DNA of 64,000 nucleotides from Moniliophthora roreri (taxonomy: Eukaryota; Basidiomycota; Agaricomycetes; Agaricales; Marasmiaceae): the NCBI GenBank assembly GCA_001466705.2, contig LATX02000225.1:1-64000 (forward strand), read 5' to 3'. Shown here piece after piece: positions 11,621-21,970 of this stretch. Each line of letters begins with the position of its first letter. The first letter of the stretch is position 1. Made by a program: the position numbers and the translations under genes. The notes beneath the pieces were generated by a model. The model searched no databases. It was not told the DNA's origin and worked only from the letters and a program-made list of their open reading frames with translations.

Positions 11621-12059
11621 ATTAGGCTCTAATCGCCGGCGTCAAAGGTGATAACGATTAGATGTGATAGACGCTGACCTTGTCTCGTGACTGAACGTTA
11701 GTTGGCAGTTCTCCTCGGACGAGTTGATCCTCGGGGTGTCGAGCTGGTAGTCGAATCCATCGTTAGTCCTCGGAAATAAGCAATGCACAAATCAATATCG
11801 AAAATATATCACCTAAATTTTGTAAATCTTTGTTGGCCAACTTCCACAAGCTTGAGACGAGCCCTGACTTCAAAAACGATATTGCAGTGTATGCAAGGGT
11901 GTCCGAGGAGAGAAAGGGAAGGAAGGGAAAAGGGCAATGCAACAATCAAGGTTATAGATAAATGTTGCACAGTGCGAAAAGACAAACAATGATAAAGTGA
12001 AGGCTTCACATGACATCCGCGGTTGATATCATAGTACCTCTATAACATCTGGTCAACGT
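11621..12059. other. Intergenic, no gene seen
   Basis: Upstream of the WRFPC copy 1 start. Only short overlapping frames; nothing supportable. Confidence 0.4.
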
Positions 12060-12590
12060 CGTCAAGATCAACTCTTCAAACTTCTGAACGAAAAAGGCGA
12101 AGTTGACGTACCAGTATCCATTCCTGAGGCCTTTCGCTTGAGCGCCCGAACAATATTCCCTTCGCGAGGCATTGATAAACGCTGTGTCCCCTGAGACGTT
12201 TCTCTAGTACGAAATCGGATATGAGGACCGAGCTTCCAGGTGTGCTGATCTCCTTAGGTGTTCGGGAGCTTGCAAGATGCTAGGTTCGTGATGACAGTCA
12301 GTTGAATGTTGTTTGAACAAAGAGGAATTGAGCTCAAGGCTCACCAGCGCAATTCTCGTAGATAGGATACCATGGAATACCATTTGGAATCTGGAGAGCA
12401 AGATATTTCAATGAACACAGACGGAATATGGAAATCTCACTGTGGACCCCCTTGAAGCAGTAAATTCCAAGATACCAAAAGCTGAGCGGGACTTGAACGA
12501 CATATGTCGGTTTTGATGTTGAAGGAGTGAGGCACCCACGAACTCGGCGTCCAAGTGAAGTATAGAATACCTGATGGAATCAGGAGGCAG
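12060..12590 (-). pseudogene. Partial 3' duplicate of the DUF6533-like gene
   Basis: A degraded copy of the last exons of the gene at 12997-14682. It keeps the FHGILSTRIAL exon (compare FHSILSTRIAL), the flanking introns and the TPKEISTPGSSV segment of the final exon. After that segment the frame is shifted (SDFVLEKRLRGHS instead of SDVHFRTREVSRG). About 70 nt corresponding to 13420-13490 and about 270 nt corresponding to 12760-13030 are missing. The upstream exons are absent. It lies directly downstream in the same orientation, so it is a direct partial tandem duplicate. Confidence 0.65.
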
Positions 12591-12996
12591 TCATAGCGAG
12601 AGCCCCAGGACCGAGTGTATTTCAGCGTGTGTGACGTGGTGACCTGAGGAACGAAATGAGTTGGATGACGAATACAAGAAAGGGATTTCTAAACTTCTGA
12701 ACGAAAGATCGAAGTTAGACGTACCAGTATCCATCCCGAGCCCTTTTGCTTGAGCACCCAAAACTTCAAACCGAAGCGTTGTCTTAGTGATATGATATCG
12801 GAATTCAATGATGGCGGCGGCAATGATCGACTGGAGTAGCTGAAGGCGGCCATGAGTGACCAAGTAGTCTAGAGGGCAACGTAAATAATGACAGTCGAAA
12901 GCAAAGAGGGGATCACTCACTTCAACTGGCGTCTCTGGTGTGTTCCGGTTATGACCTCCGTGTACGATGGTGCTTAGACAGCACATGACTCTGAAT
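12591..12996. other. Downstream flank of the DUF6533-like gene
   Basis: Separates the gene from its partial duplicate. It repeats part of 12070-12130 at about 12695-12760 and shares short similarity with 15530-15600. A long minus-strand frame crosses it, but only as read-through from the spliced gene, so I do not call a separate gene. Confidence 0.4.
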
Positions 12997-14682
12997 TCAC
13001 GCCTGCGTAGCTTCCAATGCAAGTGGTTGCCCGTCGTCGTGGTCTTCGCTAGCAATGTTCTCTTCGCGGGGCATTGGTAAACGCTGTGTCCCCCGAGACA
13101 CTTCTCTAGTGCGAAAGTGTACATCAGACATGAAGACCGAGCTTCCAGGTGTGCTGATCTCCTTAGGTGTTCGAGAGCTCGCGAGGTGCTAGATTCGTGA
13201 TGACAGTCAGTTGAAGGCTGTTTTAACAAAGAGAATTCAAGCTGAAGGCTCACCAGCGCAATTCTAGTAGATAGGATACTATGGAATACCATTTGGAATC
13301 TGAAGAGCAAGATGTTTCAGTCATAAGTCATGAACACAGACGGAATGTGGAAATCTCACTGTGAACCGCCTTGAAGTAGTAGATTCTGAGATACCAAAAG
13401 CTGAGCGGGACTTGAACGACGTATGTTTCGTGTAGATACTCACAGAACCGTTCGCAACCAAAGCGATATTGACGAAACTCAACGCTGATTTCGTCGTCAG
13501 TTTTGGTATTGAAGGAGTGAGCTATCCACGAACCCAGCATCCAAGTGAAGTATAGAATACCTGACGGAATTATGTGTGAGAAGAGCGAATGGCTTCACTA
13601 TGGACTTGTAGAACGTACCATCCCGCCACAGAGTGTCTAGCAAGGGGGCACGGATCGTTTGGGGTATGCTCTTTCTCCATCTCGTTATCTTTACAGACGT
13701 TAGCGTTAATATTCCTGTCAGGTAACGTGAGCTGTAGAACAATCGATATTGAAATACAACCATACCTGATTCGTAGATTATTGTGAGAATATATGTCACG
13801 ATATATCCTTCCTTGACATCGCTGACCATTATCCGACAGTCGGTGATGTTCCCGAATTCAGGTGGTAATAACGAGAGATCTAGTCCATGAAAGATCAGTG
13901 GGATCAACTGGCGATGACTTGATGTGAATAATACCCCGTCTTGTAGCTATGCCAAGAGCAACAATAACAGCGCCAGGTATAAATGTTGACTATGATTCGA
14001 AGATTTAGGCTGCAATTCAACACGCTAGGCAAAGAGACGTACTACAGAAAACACCACAAGGATCCACAGCAGTTTCTTATCCCGTTCCCAGATTGCCCAT
14101 GTCCTCACAGTTATGATGACTAGGCAGGCAAAAGACTGTCAGTCAGATTGGTTTAAATCTGGTAGGTGTTCGTTTGTCTTACACTCGGAGGAGAAGACTG
14201 ATATGAGGCGGAGACCTGCGTAACGTTTGAGCATCCCACAGGTCGTTGTTGGTGGAGTATCCTTACTGGTTGCTACTTGATCGATTCGGGTACTCGTTGC
14301 AGACTGTGGTCGTGGTCAGTTTTTTGCCACCCAAACTTCACCACCGAAACGCACCGGTAATAGTATTAGCAACGCGGCAACGAATGCAGTGTATCGGGAA
14401 CTGAAGAATGGGATCACGCCGATTAAAGCCCGCTTTTTCGACCACATATACCGAATCTTTCCGTTGTGAGTATATTTAGTGGAACAGACTCGGCACTGCG
14501 CACCTCGTCACAGAGAGTCAAAAGATAATCAAAGAGCTAAGAAGAGACATAATAATTGAATACTGAGAGAGCACTACAGATGGGATGATGCTCACGAAGA
14601 GTGCCGTAGAGGCGTCTATCATTTGGCAGACACAACCACAGCTACACATCAGCTGCTTGCAAGCGCGTTTCTGCTTGAACAT
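12997..14682 (-). CDS. DUF6533-like multispanning membrane protein
   Basis: Twelve-exon model on the minus strand: 14596-14682, 14504-14536, 14355-14456, 14183-14303, 14119-14043, 13989-13935, 13879-13766, 13714-13619, 13560-13484, 13385-13360, 13299-13254, 13188-12997; about 340 residues. Family marks in order: LFDYLLTLCDEIRYMW, a transmembrane segment, FIITVRTWAIWERDKK, a P-x-x-F-G-N-I-T-D-C loop, ILTLTSVKITRW, LWRDGILYFTWML, and FHSILSTRIALHL. This is the arrangement of the DUF6533 proteins expanded in basidiomycetes; their function is not known. The tail is polar. The 5' end is uncertain (start at 14682 or an upstream exon), and the 13386-13483 intron uses a weak GTTGAG donor. A partial duplicate lies just downstream. 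Confidence 0.65.
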
Positions 14683-16488
14683 ACATGAAATGCTCTGTCT
14701 TTAGTTGTCAGTATAGTGCTGGGGCCTCGGGATACGACGACTTACCCGTCCTCTACGTGCCTCAGAGAGACATTGGCGCAAAGGGGTGAGGTCCATGAGG
14801 GTGAGAAGGAAGGTGCCGTCACCCTCAACCTCGCGCCAATGGTTATTAGGAATCTGACCATCAGTCTATATCGTGGGCAGTACTAGATCCGCAGATGGGC
14901 CGAGAAAACATCTCCTTCCCATCCCACTTTATCTTAGCAAACATCGAGCTCTATTGAAGTGATATTTAATTGTGAACGGCTCAGAAAGGCAGTGAAAGTA
15001 TGGAGCACTCACACCAGTACACACGTGTGTGAGGAAAAGTTCGAAGGTTAGGGAACCATGGAACCATCTGATCCTTTTGCTAATCTTAGTTTTGACAGGC
15101 TACCGAATAACCTTCAGACACGCTTGCTGTTGTACGCACAATATATACCAACAGCACAGCAACGTGTACTATATAGCATCAGAATCTGTTCTGAACCGTA
15201 GCGGAGTTAGATACTCACTAGGACCGATCCATACGGGAGTAGCTGATTTATCTCAGACTGCCCTTGCCTCCCGGGATCATCATCGTATATCATAATATTC
15301 TCCTTTGACAGTGTCTATATCAGAGAAACAGTCAGAAGTCCAGTGTACATGCAGCTGGCAAATACAAAGGATCAACAGGAGTGGATGCACCATATTTGAG
15401 CCCACATGGCGGTAGAATGAAAATAGGAACCATCACTGTGGATAGCAAAATTTGGAAGGGGGAGTGTCTTGCAGCCGGACAGTGAAGGCCTGTCATTACG
15501 AGAGCTCTGCCTCTAAGGCCGAGTGGCGGTCTGAAGAACGAAATGAATTGGGGTACAGATAAGGGACAGAAGGAAGGAATTTCTCACCTTAACCGATAGC
15601 TCCGAATCTCAATAACGCTTCAAAGGCACCGGCGGCGGCTACCAGCACGACGATTTGAGAAAGTTGGCACGCCTTTTAGGGTGTTCGTTGAATAAGAAAG
15701 ACGGTTCTCATCTTCAAGAGAATCTCCAGCATTGATTCGGGTACCAGGGTTTGATGGTTATGGCTATTGTCATAGTAGCGTTTGAGCAAATATAATGTCT
15801 TCGTGCATTGCTACCAATGTAGAATAGACATCTTCAAAAAAGAGAGGGCATGCATTCAGAGAATCTGTAAATATGAAATATAAGTAGAGGAATATATATT
15901 CCATATTCAAGTTCGCGTACCGTTGCAAACGTCCGCCGGATCTCGGGGCGTCTAAACTGCGTCTGAACCACCAGCGGATTCGAATCGTTACCCGTATTTT
16001 TAGCTCATCCTGCCCGTTCGTCCTCTCGAACCCTCTGTGCCCATTGAAGTAGAATGTTCAATGTTCTGGGACGTCCTAGAGAGTTTACACGGTCCCGATC
16101 GGATCAAAGGCGGTATGATTGAAAAAAAAAAAATTTCTGGTGAGGACGGGTCCTTTGATGTTATAAATCCTGATATGAACTCCATTTCACCTTTCAAGTA
16201 TCTTGGATTCCAGTTTCTGTGCGGGGAGACGTTATAGCTGGACTCAGAGACGAGGCAGAGGGAGGCAGAGGGGCGTGTCATGGTGGTTCGAGTACAAGGA
16301 GTTACGCGCGGCAGACACAAGCCTGCCGGCATACTCCGGCACAGTGATCAAAACGGCTAAAAAACGACATAGCCAAGAGAAGCTACTCAGATTGCGGAAT
16401 ACGTAGTATTGGATACGATAGCAGATCCCTGGATAGGCCCGGCTAAAAAATCTCGCCATTACGCGGACGTATACACAAAGTCAAACTA
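14683..16488. other. Intergenic with a hairpin and a possible gene scrap
   Basis: No complete gene seen. At 14771-14841 the arms CATTGGCGC and GCGCCAATG enclose a second pair (GAGGGTGA and TCACCCTC), which could fold as a nested hairpin. At 15590-15680 the minus strand shows a short hydrophobic segment (LSQIVVLVAAAGAFEALLRF) beside sequence weakly similar to 12640-12720, possibly a scrap of a membrane-protein gene. A run of 12 A occurs near 16124. Confidence 0.3.
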
Positions 16489-18318
16489 CTATCTGATCGA
16501 TTCAAACTCTTTCCACCGCTCTAAATCATCATCATATACCATCACATCTTTTTTGTCAGACAGTACCTTACCTACCCTCCACGCACCCCACTTTCTATCA
16601 ACTTGGTTGCCCCTTGTCCATATAGCCGTCCTCGTCAACCTCGCCTCGCAGAGTGAAGAAGCGTAATGGCCCCAAGCAATCAACAATTCGTTCGTTTCTG
16701 AATCCTTTATCGGGGAATCAGAATATGTTGACTCGACAGGCGCGGGAAGCCAGCCTCGGAGATACTCCTGAAATAATCTGCGGGTCTCTCGTTGCGTTTT
16801 ACCATGGTAATGAATGTGAGACAACGATGCTGATTCTACTTTTGCGGGGCGTGCAAGGTGATACAGATGGAAAACCTTCAGATGAGGAAGACGAATTAGG
16901 TGAAGTGCAGCAAGAGATGTCATTTCGTTCTAAATCATAGTGGTATCGGTGTTATGATCTGAGGGCAATAGATGACAACTCACCTCGCCAATGCAACCGT
17001 CAGCATAAGCAATCCTCAACGTCTTCAACCCCGGAAAGCACGACGCTATACAATATAATAGCTCCTTATCCCAGTAATCCGCATAACAGTTGAGCTCTTC
17101 CAGTTTCGGCGATGCCAAACGGGAGAACACCGTACACAGCTCCTCGACCGTAGGTATCTTGGCTTTATGTTCAGGGTGCGTATCCTCCGTAAATGTGAAC
17201 GTGACACGCTCCAATGGAGGTGTTTCGTCGAACGTAGAAAACAGCTCGAATGGCCCAGTATAGGCTCTGAGTTGTGATATGCCGATAACAATCGACCGGG
17301 ATCTTGCGGGCGAAATATGGATATAGCCGTTGCCGATAATTCTCAACTCCTCCAATTGGCCAAGCCACCTGAGAAGCGACAGCACCTGACTACCAGACAT
17401 CTTTGGATCAGCGATCTGCAACTCCAATGGTGGCATTCGAAGACAGAGATAACGCAGAGGTAGTGACGAGTTCCGAGCTGCACAGGCCAATTTTTGTGCT
17501 GCGGCACCATTCCAATCGATATGGAGGGAATGCGCGTTCATGCATAACTGCAAGAGCACCCTCAGCGTACGTTGGTATCCTGGTCCAGCCGTAAGTGCGC
17601 GCGGCGTCTGCCCTCGTAAACGACTGCGCTGATACCAATCATTCCTCCACAGTCGGAACTCCCTTAAACGTGGTAGCACCGGGAGAGTCGTTTCTGCGCT
17701 CGACGCCTCTGACGCATCCTCATCCAGATTTATATGTGCCTCCTCTTGCGCTTCAGCATAAATTGAAGAGGAATAGAAGTGAAGTTGACGAAGGTTGGGT
17801 AGATTGGCAAGTATGGGGCATATCACAGGGGTAATAATGGCCCCAACGAACACTAGGCTCGTGAGGGTTCCGAAGAATGACTTTTGAATGATGGATACGA
17901 TGGTGATATAGGGATCTATAGTGCTCTCCGAATCCATGGAATCGAAGTTGTCTCTGATGACCATGCCCTTTACGATGTGGGGAAGAACACTGTTTTTGGG
18001 GAGATTGTTCAGTGTAATCATGATCCTCCGTGTGGTCGCAGTATAGCAGTTGAGGAAGATGGTGCGGTTTAGGGATGGCCAGCTGATGGAGTAAAAGCGT
18101 TTGCACGTCAATAGACACCGGAGGAGGTCTTTTGGGGTAGACAACTGGTCAAAGATTGCTGTCCATATTTCGTTTGGGAAGTCTTCATACATTCGCGAAA
18201 CACTTGTTATACGAAAAATCTAGTCAGACCTGAACGATCTAGGCATGGGATGGATAACTCACTCTACCGAGCGCCTCTGAGACACACCCTTTTGCGGCAC
18301 CAAGGCAGCTGAACTCAT
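16489..18318 (-). CDS. F-box protein, copy 1
   Basis: Three exons: 18263-18318, 16984-18202, 16489-16929; introns of 60 and 54 nt; 571 residues. The F-box is at about residues 25-65 (DFPNEIWTAIFDQLSTPKDL then LLTCKRFYSISWPSLNRTIF). It should bind Skp1 in an SCF-type ubiquitin ligase, with the rest presenting a substrate. The middle is leucine-rich and irregular, resembling the degenerate LRR-like parts of fungal F-box proteins. The C-terminal exon ends DDDLERWKEFESIR, almost identical to the end of the paralogue at 21971-23765. The short first exon is my inference: it keeps frame across a GTGAG...AAG intron and the same structure is found in the paralogue. Translation could instead start at the internal ATG at 18192. 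Confidence 0.8.
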
Positions 18319-19555
18319 GATAGCCTGATACCCCTCTTGCCTAGTTGTAGAATCGATAAGGACAGAATAACATGATCGAAAGGCGTTGAGCTTACCCTGC
18401 AAATTGTGTTGACAATGTAGTAGGACGGGGGGGCGATTGATGAAAAGGTGTAATCTGATCGATAGCCAGGTATAGCGTCTGCACGTGTCGAAAAGGTTGA
18501 CGGGCACGCTGACGCAAGGACGCCACTAAGTGTGAGCAACCTGTACCTAAAGGTAGCATTTGTCAGAAAGAGATGGGAAGAAATACAGCAATGTGTGCGC
18601 ACTCCTTGCACACCTGGTCTTCTCATCCGAGATTCCAGGGAACCGGATCCATGATATGTGTCAGACTAGGCTTAGGTTATAGTCGATACTGAGGAAGAAA
18701 ACATGCTTTGTTACTCACCGCTACACTCAAGGTAAGACTTATTAACGCTCCAAAACCTCTTCAAGTAATCATTCCCATATCCTTGAAGAAGATACACTGG
18801 GGGAAAGTTTCGTGGAAGGCTGAGGTGATTGATTGACGTGGTAGTTTGAGCTTGAGCGACAGGCGGCAAACGGAAGCCGTGGGTACTGGGCGCTCGGAGA
18901 AGTGCCGGGGCCCTTCGGTTATTCGGGATCTCAGCACAGCCTTCCTTTCCACCACCAAGACGACCAAGTTGAGATCAAGCTTCTCGCCATCGAGCGCGTG
19001 TGGACTCAGAACTATGCGCACATCCTCGAGAAAGGTTATAAATTATTAAAATATGTACGTAGGCGGTAGGGGCCGAGCTGGGCTCTTGGGCTGCGGAGGG
19101 TCTCACTCTGGGAAAAAGGTCCTGTCAAGGGGACGTAAGAGATACAACCGATAGGATGATTCAGTTGCAGTCCTCTTCTAATCTCTTGCAGTATTAACAT
19201 TCCAGTTGTGGATGCTGCTCGAGCCAAGGCCATCAAACATATAGAATCATCAAATCTAACATGCACATCTCAAGATGTAACATTATTCTCTGTAGGGAGG
19301 ACTGGCATCATTAATGCATCATTGACCGTTTCTCTGCAACAGCTTGTTTTTCTACATGAGCGCAACATTGCTCATTGGTGAGTCCAGCCAGTTACTATCA
19401 CCTGTTCCGATCTAAAGAAGCTCATCAGGGATATTCGTTGGAGTAATGTTATGATGGATAGAAGATCACTTTATCCTAACGGGAGTGAACCCACACTGTC
19501 CTTGATAAGGTTCTTTCGTCCGAGCCAAAACATCTCGACCGAATCAACGTTGATG

Positions 19556-19607
19556 CCCAGTGAAAAGTCCGTCTGGCGAGCTCGAGCCAGATCGTGCGAC
19601 AGCGAGG
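19556..19607 (+). repeat. Left arm of a 52-bp inverted repeat
   Basis: Matches the reverse complement of 20768-20819 at 51 of 52 positions. The single difference is CG here against TG in the mate. The arms are 1.16 kb apart, the whole unit is 1,264 bp, and each arm holds a near-palindrome around GCGAGCTCGAGCC. No transposase is recognised between the arms and I see no flanking direct repeat. Confidence 0.75.
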
Positions 19608-20767
19608 GCGCCGCGTGAAATCGGGGCTATCAGAGTCAGCCTCTCACCATGCCAAAGCCGACATGAAATCTCTTGACAACTCTTCGTTTCATATTCACGT
19701 ATGTCCTCTCTCTGCCTCGCCTGGGCTAGATATGACAAGGTCAATGGAATTGCATCTCCGTACTGGCACCACGTTTCTCCTAAAAGCGGCCTCGACGTCA
19801 TTCGATCTCACAAGATATTGACTTGCAACAATTCTGATTCAAAAACTTTCTAACTCCTAGCTTACTCTGAGCTCGACACCGGCAACGTCCGAGTAGCCAC
19901 GTCACGAAGCCGTCGCGCTCGCTGCCGACATCGTTCCTCTCTTTGTCACCACCACCATGACCTACTTACATCCCCCGCAATATCCTGGGCAGCGGCTAAC
20001 TAACACCATCCTATAGGAGATCTGGGCGCAATGAAGACAAGGTGCAGTCAAGATGAAAAGGTTGTGACTATAAGGTGAGTCATACATCTGCTTTGTGCCG
20101 TGCACCTCATGAATATCTCCCCAAGCAGGTGTCTGAGCAAGGCTGGCATATACGAAAAGGTTACCCAATTTACATTCTTTCCATCGACACCAGGAATGTG
20201 AGTTCTTTTTACCACTTGTTCTGATACCCTTTGCCAACGACCACAGAACCTTCTCCCATGGGATATAGCACAAGATGCCATACATGCTGGGTTCGTGCTC
20301 ATTTTCATTTCAGTGTTCCCCAGCTAATTCTAAGTCTTCAGATTCTGTGGCTTTGGACATTTTTGATGCATTGATGGATTTATTTGAGGGTATTGTAAGG
20401 ATACTGGTGTAGTAAGGAGCTGGCGTGGGTTGGAATTGGATTGGCATATCGAGCCATAGCGAGGCAGGCAGAGCCGGGGTGGCATAGGCATATCGAGGCA
20501 GGTAGGTTCCCAGTGCACAGTCTAGCCACATCATGTCATATCGAGTCGTGTTGTGTTGTCTATAGAAAATCATAATTGTTATATTGTCATATCTAGTGAA
20601 AACAAGCAAGAGCGAGCCCAGTAAAATACATGAAAATCGTATGCCATTTCTATGAGCAACCTCGTGATGTCATTGACCTGGCTCGATGTCGCTCGAAAAA
20701 CCCGTTGCGTTAGGTGCAAAATTCGAGCCATCCCAAGTGCCAATGAGTCTGAGCGAGTCCTCAAAAT

Positions 20768-20819
20768 CCTCGCTGTCGCACAATCTGGCTCGAGCTCGCC
20801 AGACGGACTTTTCACTGGG
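20768..20819 (-). repeat. Right arm of the 52-bp inverted repeat
   Basis: Mate of 19556-19607 in the opposite orientation. Outside the 52 bases the flanks differ completely. Could be the termini of a non-autonomous DNA transposon or two fragments of one dispersed repeat. Confidence 0.75.
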
Positions 20820-20982
20820 GTCCACAATTGGTCCAGCCGAGACAACTCAAACATCCTAATACGCGTTGTCACACACCCCATCACCCTTGCACAGTTTCTG
20901 CTTCCACCACACCTCCCAACCCTCGTTCGGTTTGTTCAATGAGTGTAACACCGAATTAGGGATGATGCACTAGAACGAGAGG

Positions 20983-21243
20983 TCAGTATGAGATATTCTT
21001 CGTCAATTGAAAGAATATGTTCACCAATGCAGTACCATGCTCATCGTTCCTCGAGACAAGGGGATCAGGTCTTGGTGTCTGGCGAAGGGTATCGCACACA
21101 TGGTTCGTGCGCTTATTGTGCCAAAAATGATTGGAAGAGCAGCGGCAGGCAAGTCCGATCGGTTGTTTTGGGGGAGGTTTTGCAATAGATGTTTGGACGA
21201 AGACAAGTCCGACGAGAAGAATACGAAGATGGGTGAAGAGCAT
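20983..21243 (-). CDS. Putative small secreted cysteine-containing protein
   Basis: An 86-codon frame starting at ATG 21243. The N-terminus MLFTHLRILLVGLVFVQTSI followed by AKPPPKQP looks like a signal peptide with a cleavage site near residue 22. The mature part has a CRC pair followed by a third cysteine 14 residues later (CRCSS...NHVC). A TATATAA box lies 46-52 bases upstream of the ATG, a typical distance for a strongly expressed small fungal gene. An intron may be hidden in the 3' half, where the sequence becomes less protein-like. Family not recognised; an effector-like or surface role would be guesswork. Confidence 0.45.
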   Translation of the reverse strand: MLFTHLRILLVGLVFVQTSIAKPPPKQPIGLACRCSSNHFWHNKRTNHVCDTLRQTPRPDPLVSRNDEHGTALVNIFFQLTKNISY

Positions 21244-21288
21244 GGTTGCTTCCAAGTGTTTGCAGATTCAGCTGGAAATACCCCAAGC

Positions 21289-21295
21289 TTATATA
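21289..21295 (-). promoter_or_regulatory. TATA box of the small secreted protein gene
   Basis: Minus strand TATATAA, about 46 bases upstream of the ATG at 21243. Position fits a core promoter. Confidence 0.5.
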
Positions 21296-21970
21296 GGCCA
21301 AATTTGATATTTGCAAAGCGTCGCAATCGACCATGCGAGCTTCTGACACGCGATTGGTTTTGATTCATCACATCCGACCCTTGTCCGATACTCCCAAAGA
21401 TTGCAAATTGATAGCCGAGTGTGGAAACGCCTGCCGATGCGTTTGCGATGCGAGGCCATGGTCGATTAGTATTACTGGATGACTTCCCGTAAGAATCAAT
21501 TGCCAATTTCGACGAGATCCTGAAAGAAAATGAAATTGGGCTATTTGCCCGGTTAATTGCGGTCGTAAAAAATTAATTGGCATGTTTCCGCTAAGCCGAT
21601 GGTCCACCGAATGCTTTCTGCCTTCCGTACTCTTAGTCGTGCCATCCAGTCATCCTCCGGCACGAAATTCTGCCCAAGAAAAGTCTATCATGACTTTCTG
21701 TCTTCTACGGGCCTTCCTATGCATTTAAAGTCAGTAAAGGGACCCAAACATGCAAGAGGACCACTCTCAAGCACGGGACGCCTGACGAAGCATTAACCGC
21801 AACCACAAACAACGTGAGGTGACGAACATTCAAACGTCAAAAAGCTTAAATGTTTATTAGACGTCTAATCACCCATGGCACGGGAACTCGGTGTCCACAT
21901 GACGGTTAGCTAGCTTCTGAATCAGAATCTATTTGTCCGATCGCGACAAGTACAGTCCTTTTTTTTTATT
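21296..21970. other. Intergenic, no gene seen
   Basis: Upstream flank of the small secreted protein gene and downstream flank of F-box copy 2. Short frames only. Confidence 0.4.

Larger units (their letters stand above)
18319..20982. other. Long intergenic stretch with repeats and weak remnants
   Basis: No gene that I can support. A plus-strand frame at about 18846-19075 reads ELERQAANGSRGYW and later VWTQNYAHILEKGYKLLKY before a stop. It resembles a protein end but has no start or partner exons. Around 20040-20320 short plus-strand pieces (LSKAGIYEKV, LPWDIAQDAIHAGF) could be exons of an unrecognised or dead gene. Two 52-bp inverted repeats lie inside this stretch. Confidence 0.3.

Noticed and set aside
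16260..16320. Possible tRNA B box (GGTTCGAGTAC)
   Set aside because: No matching A box and no cloverleaf stems could be found around it.
20983..21506. A 161-codon minus-strand frame at 21021-21506
   Set aside because: It overlaps the small secreted protein frame in another register, runs through the TATA box and has no signal or family support.
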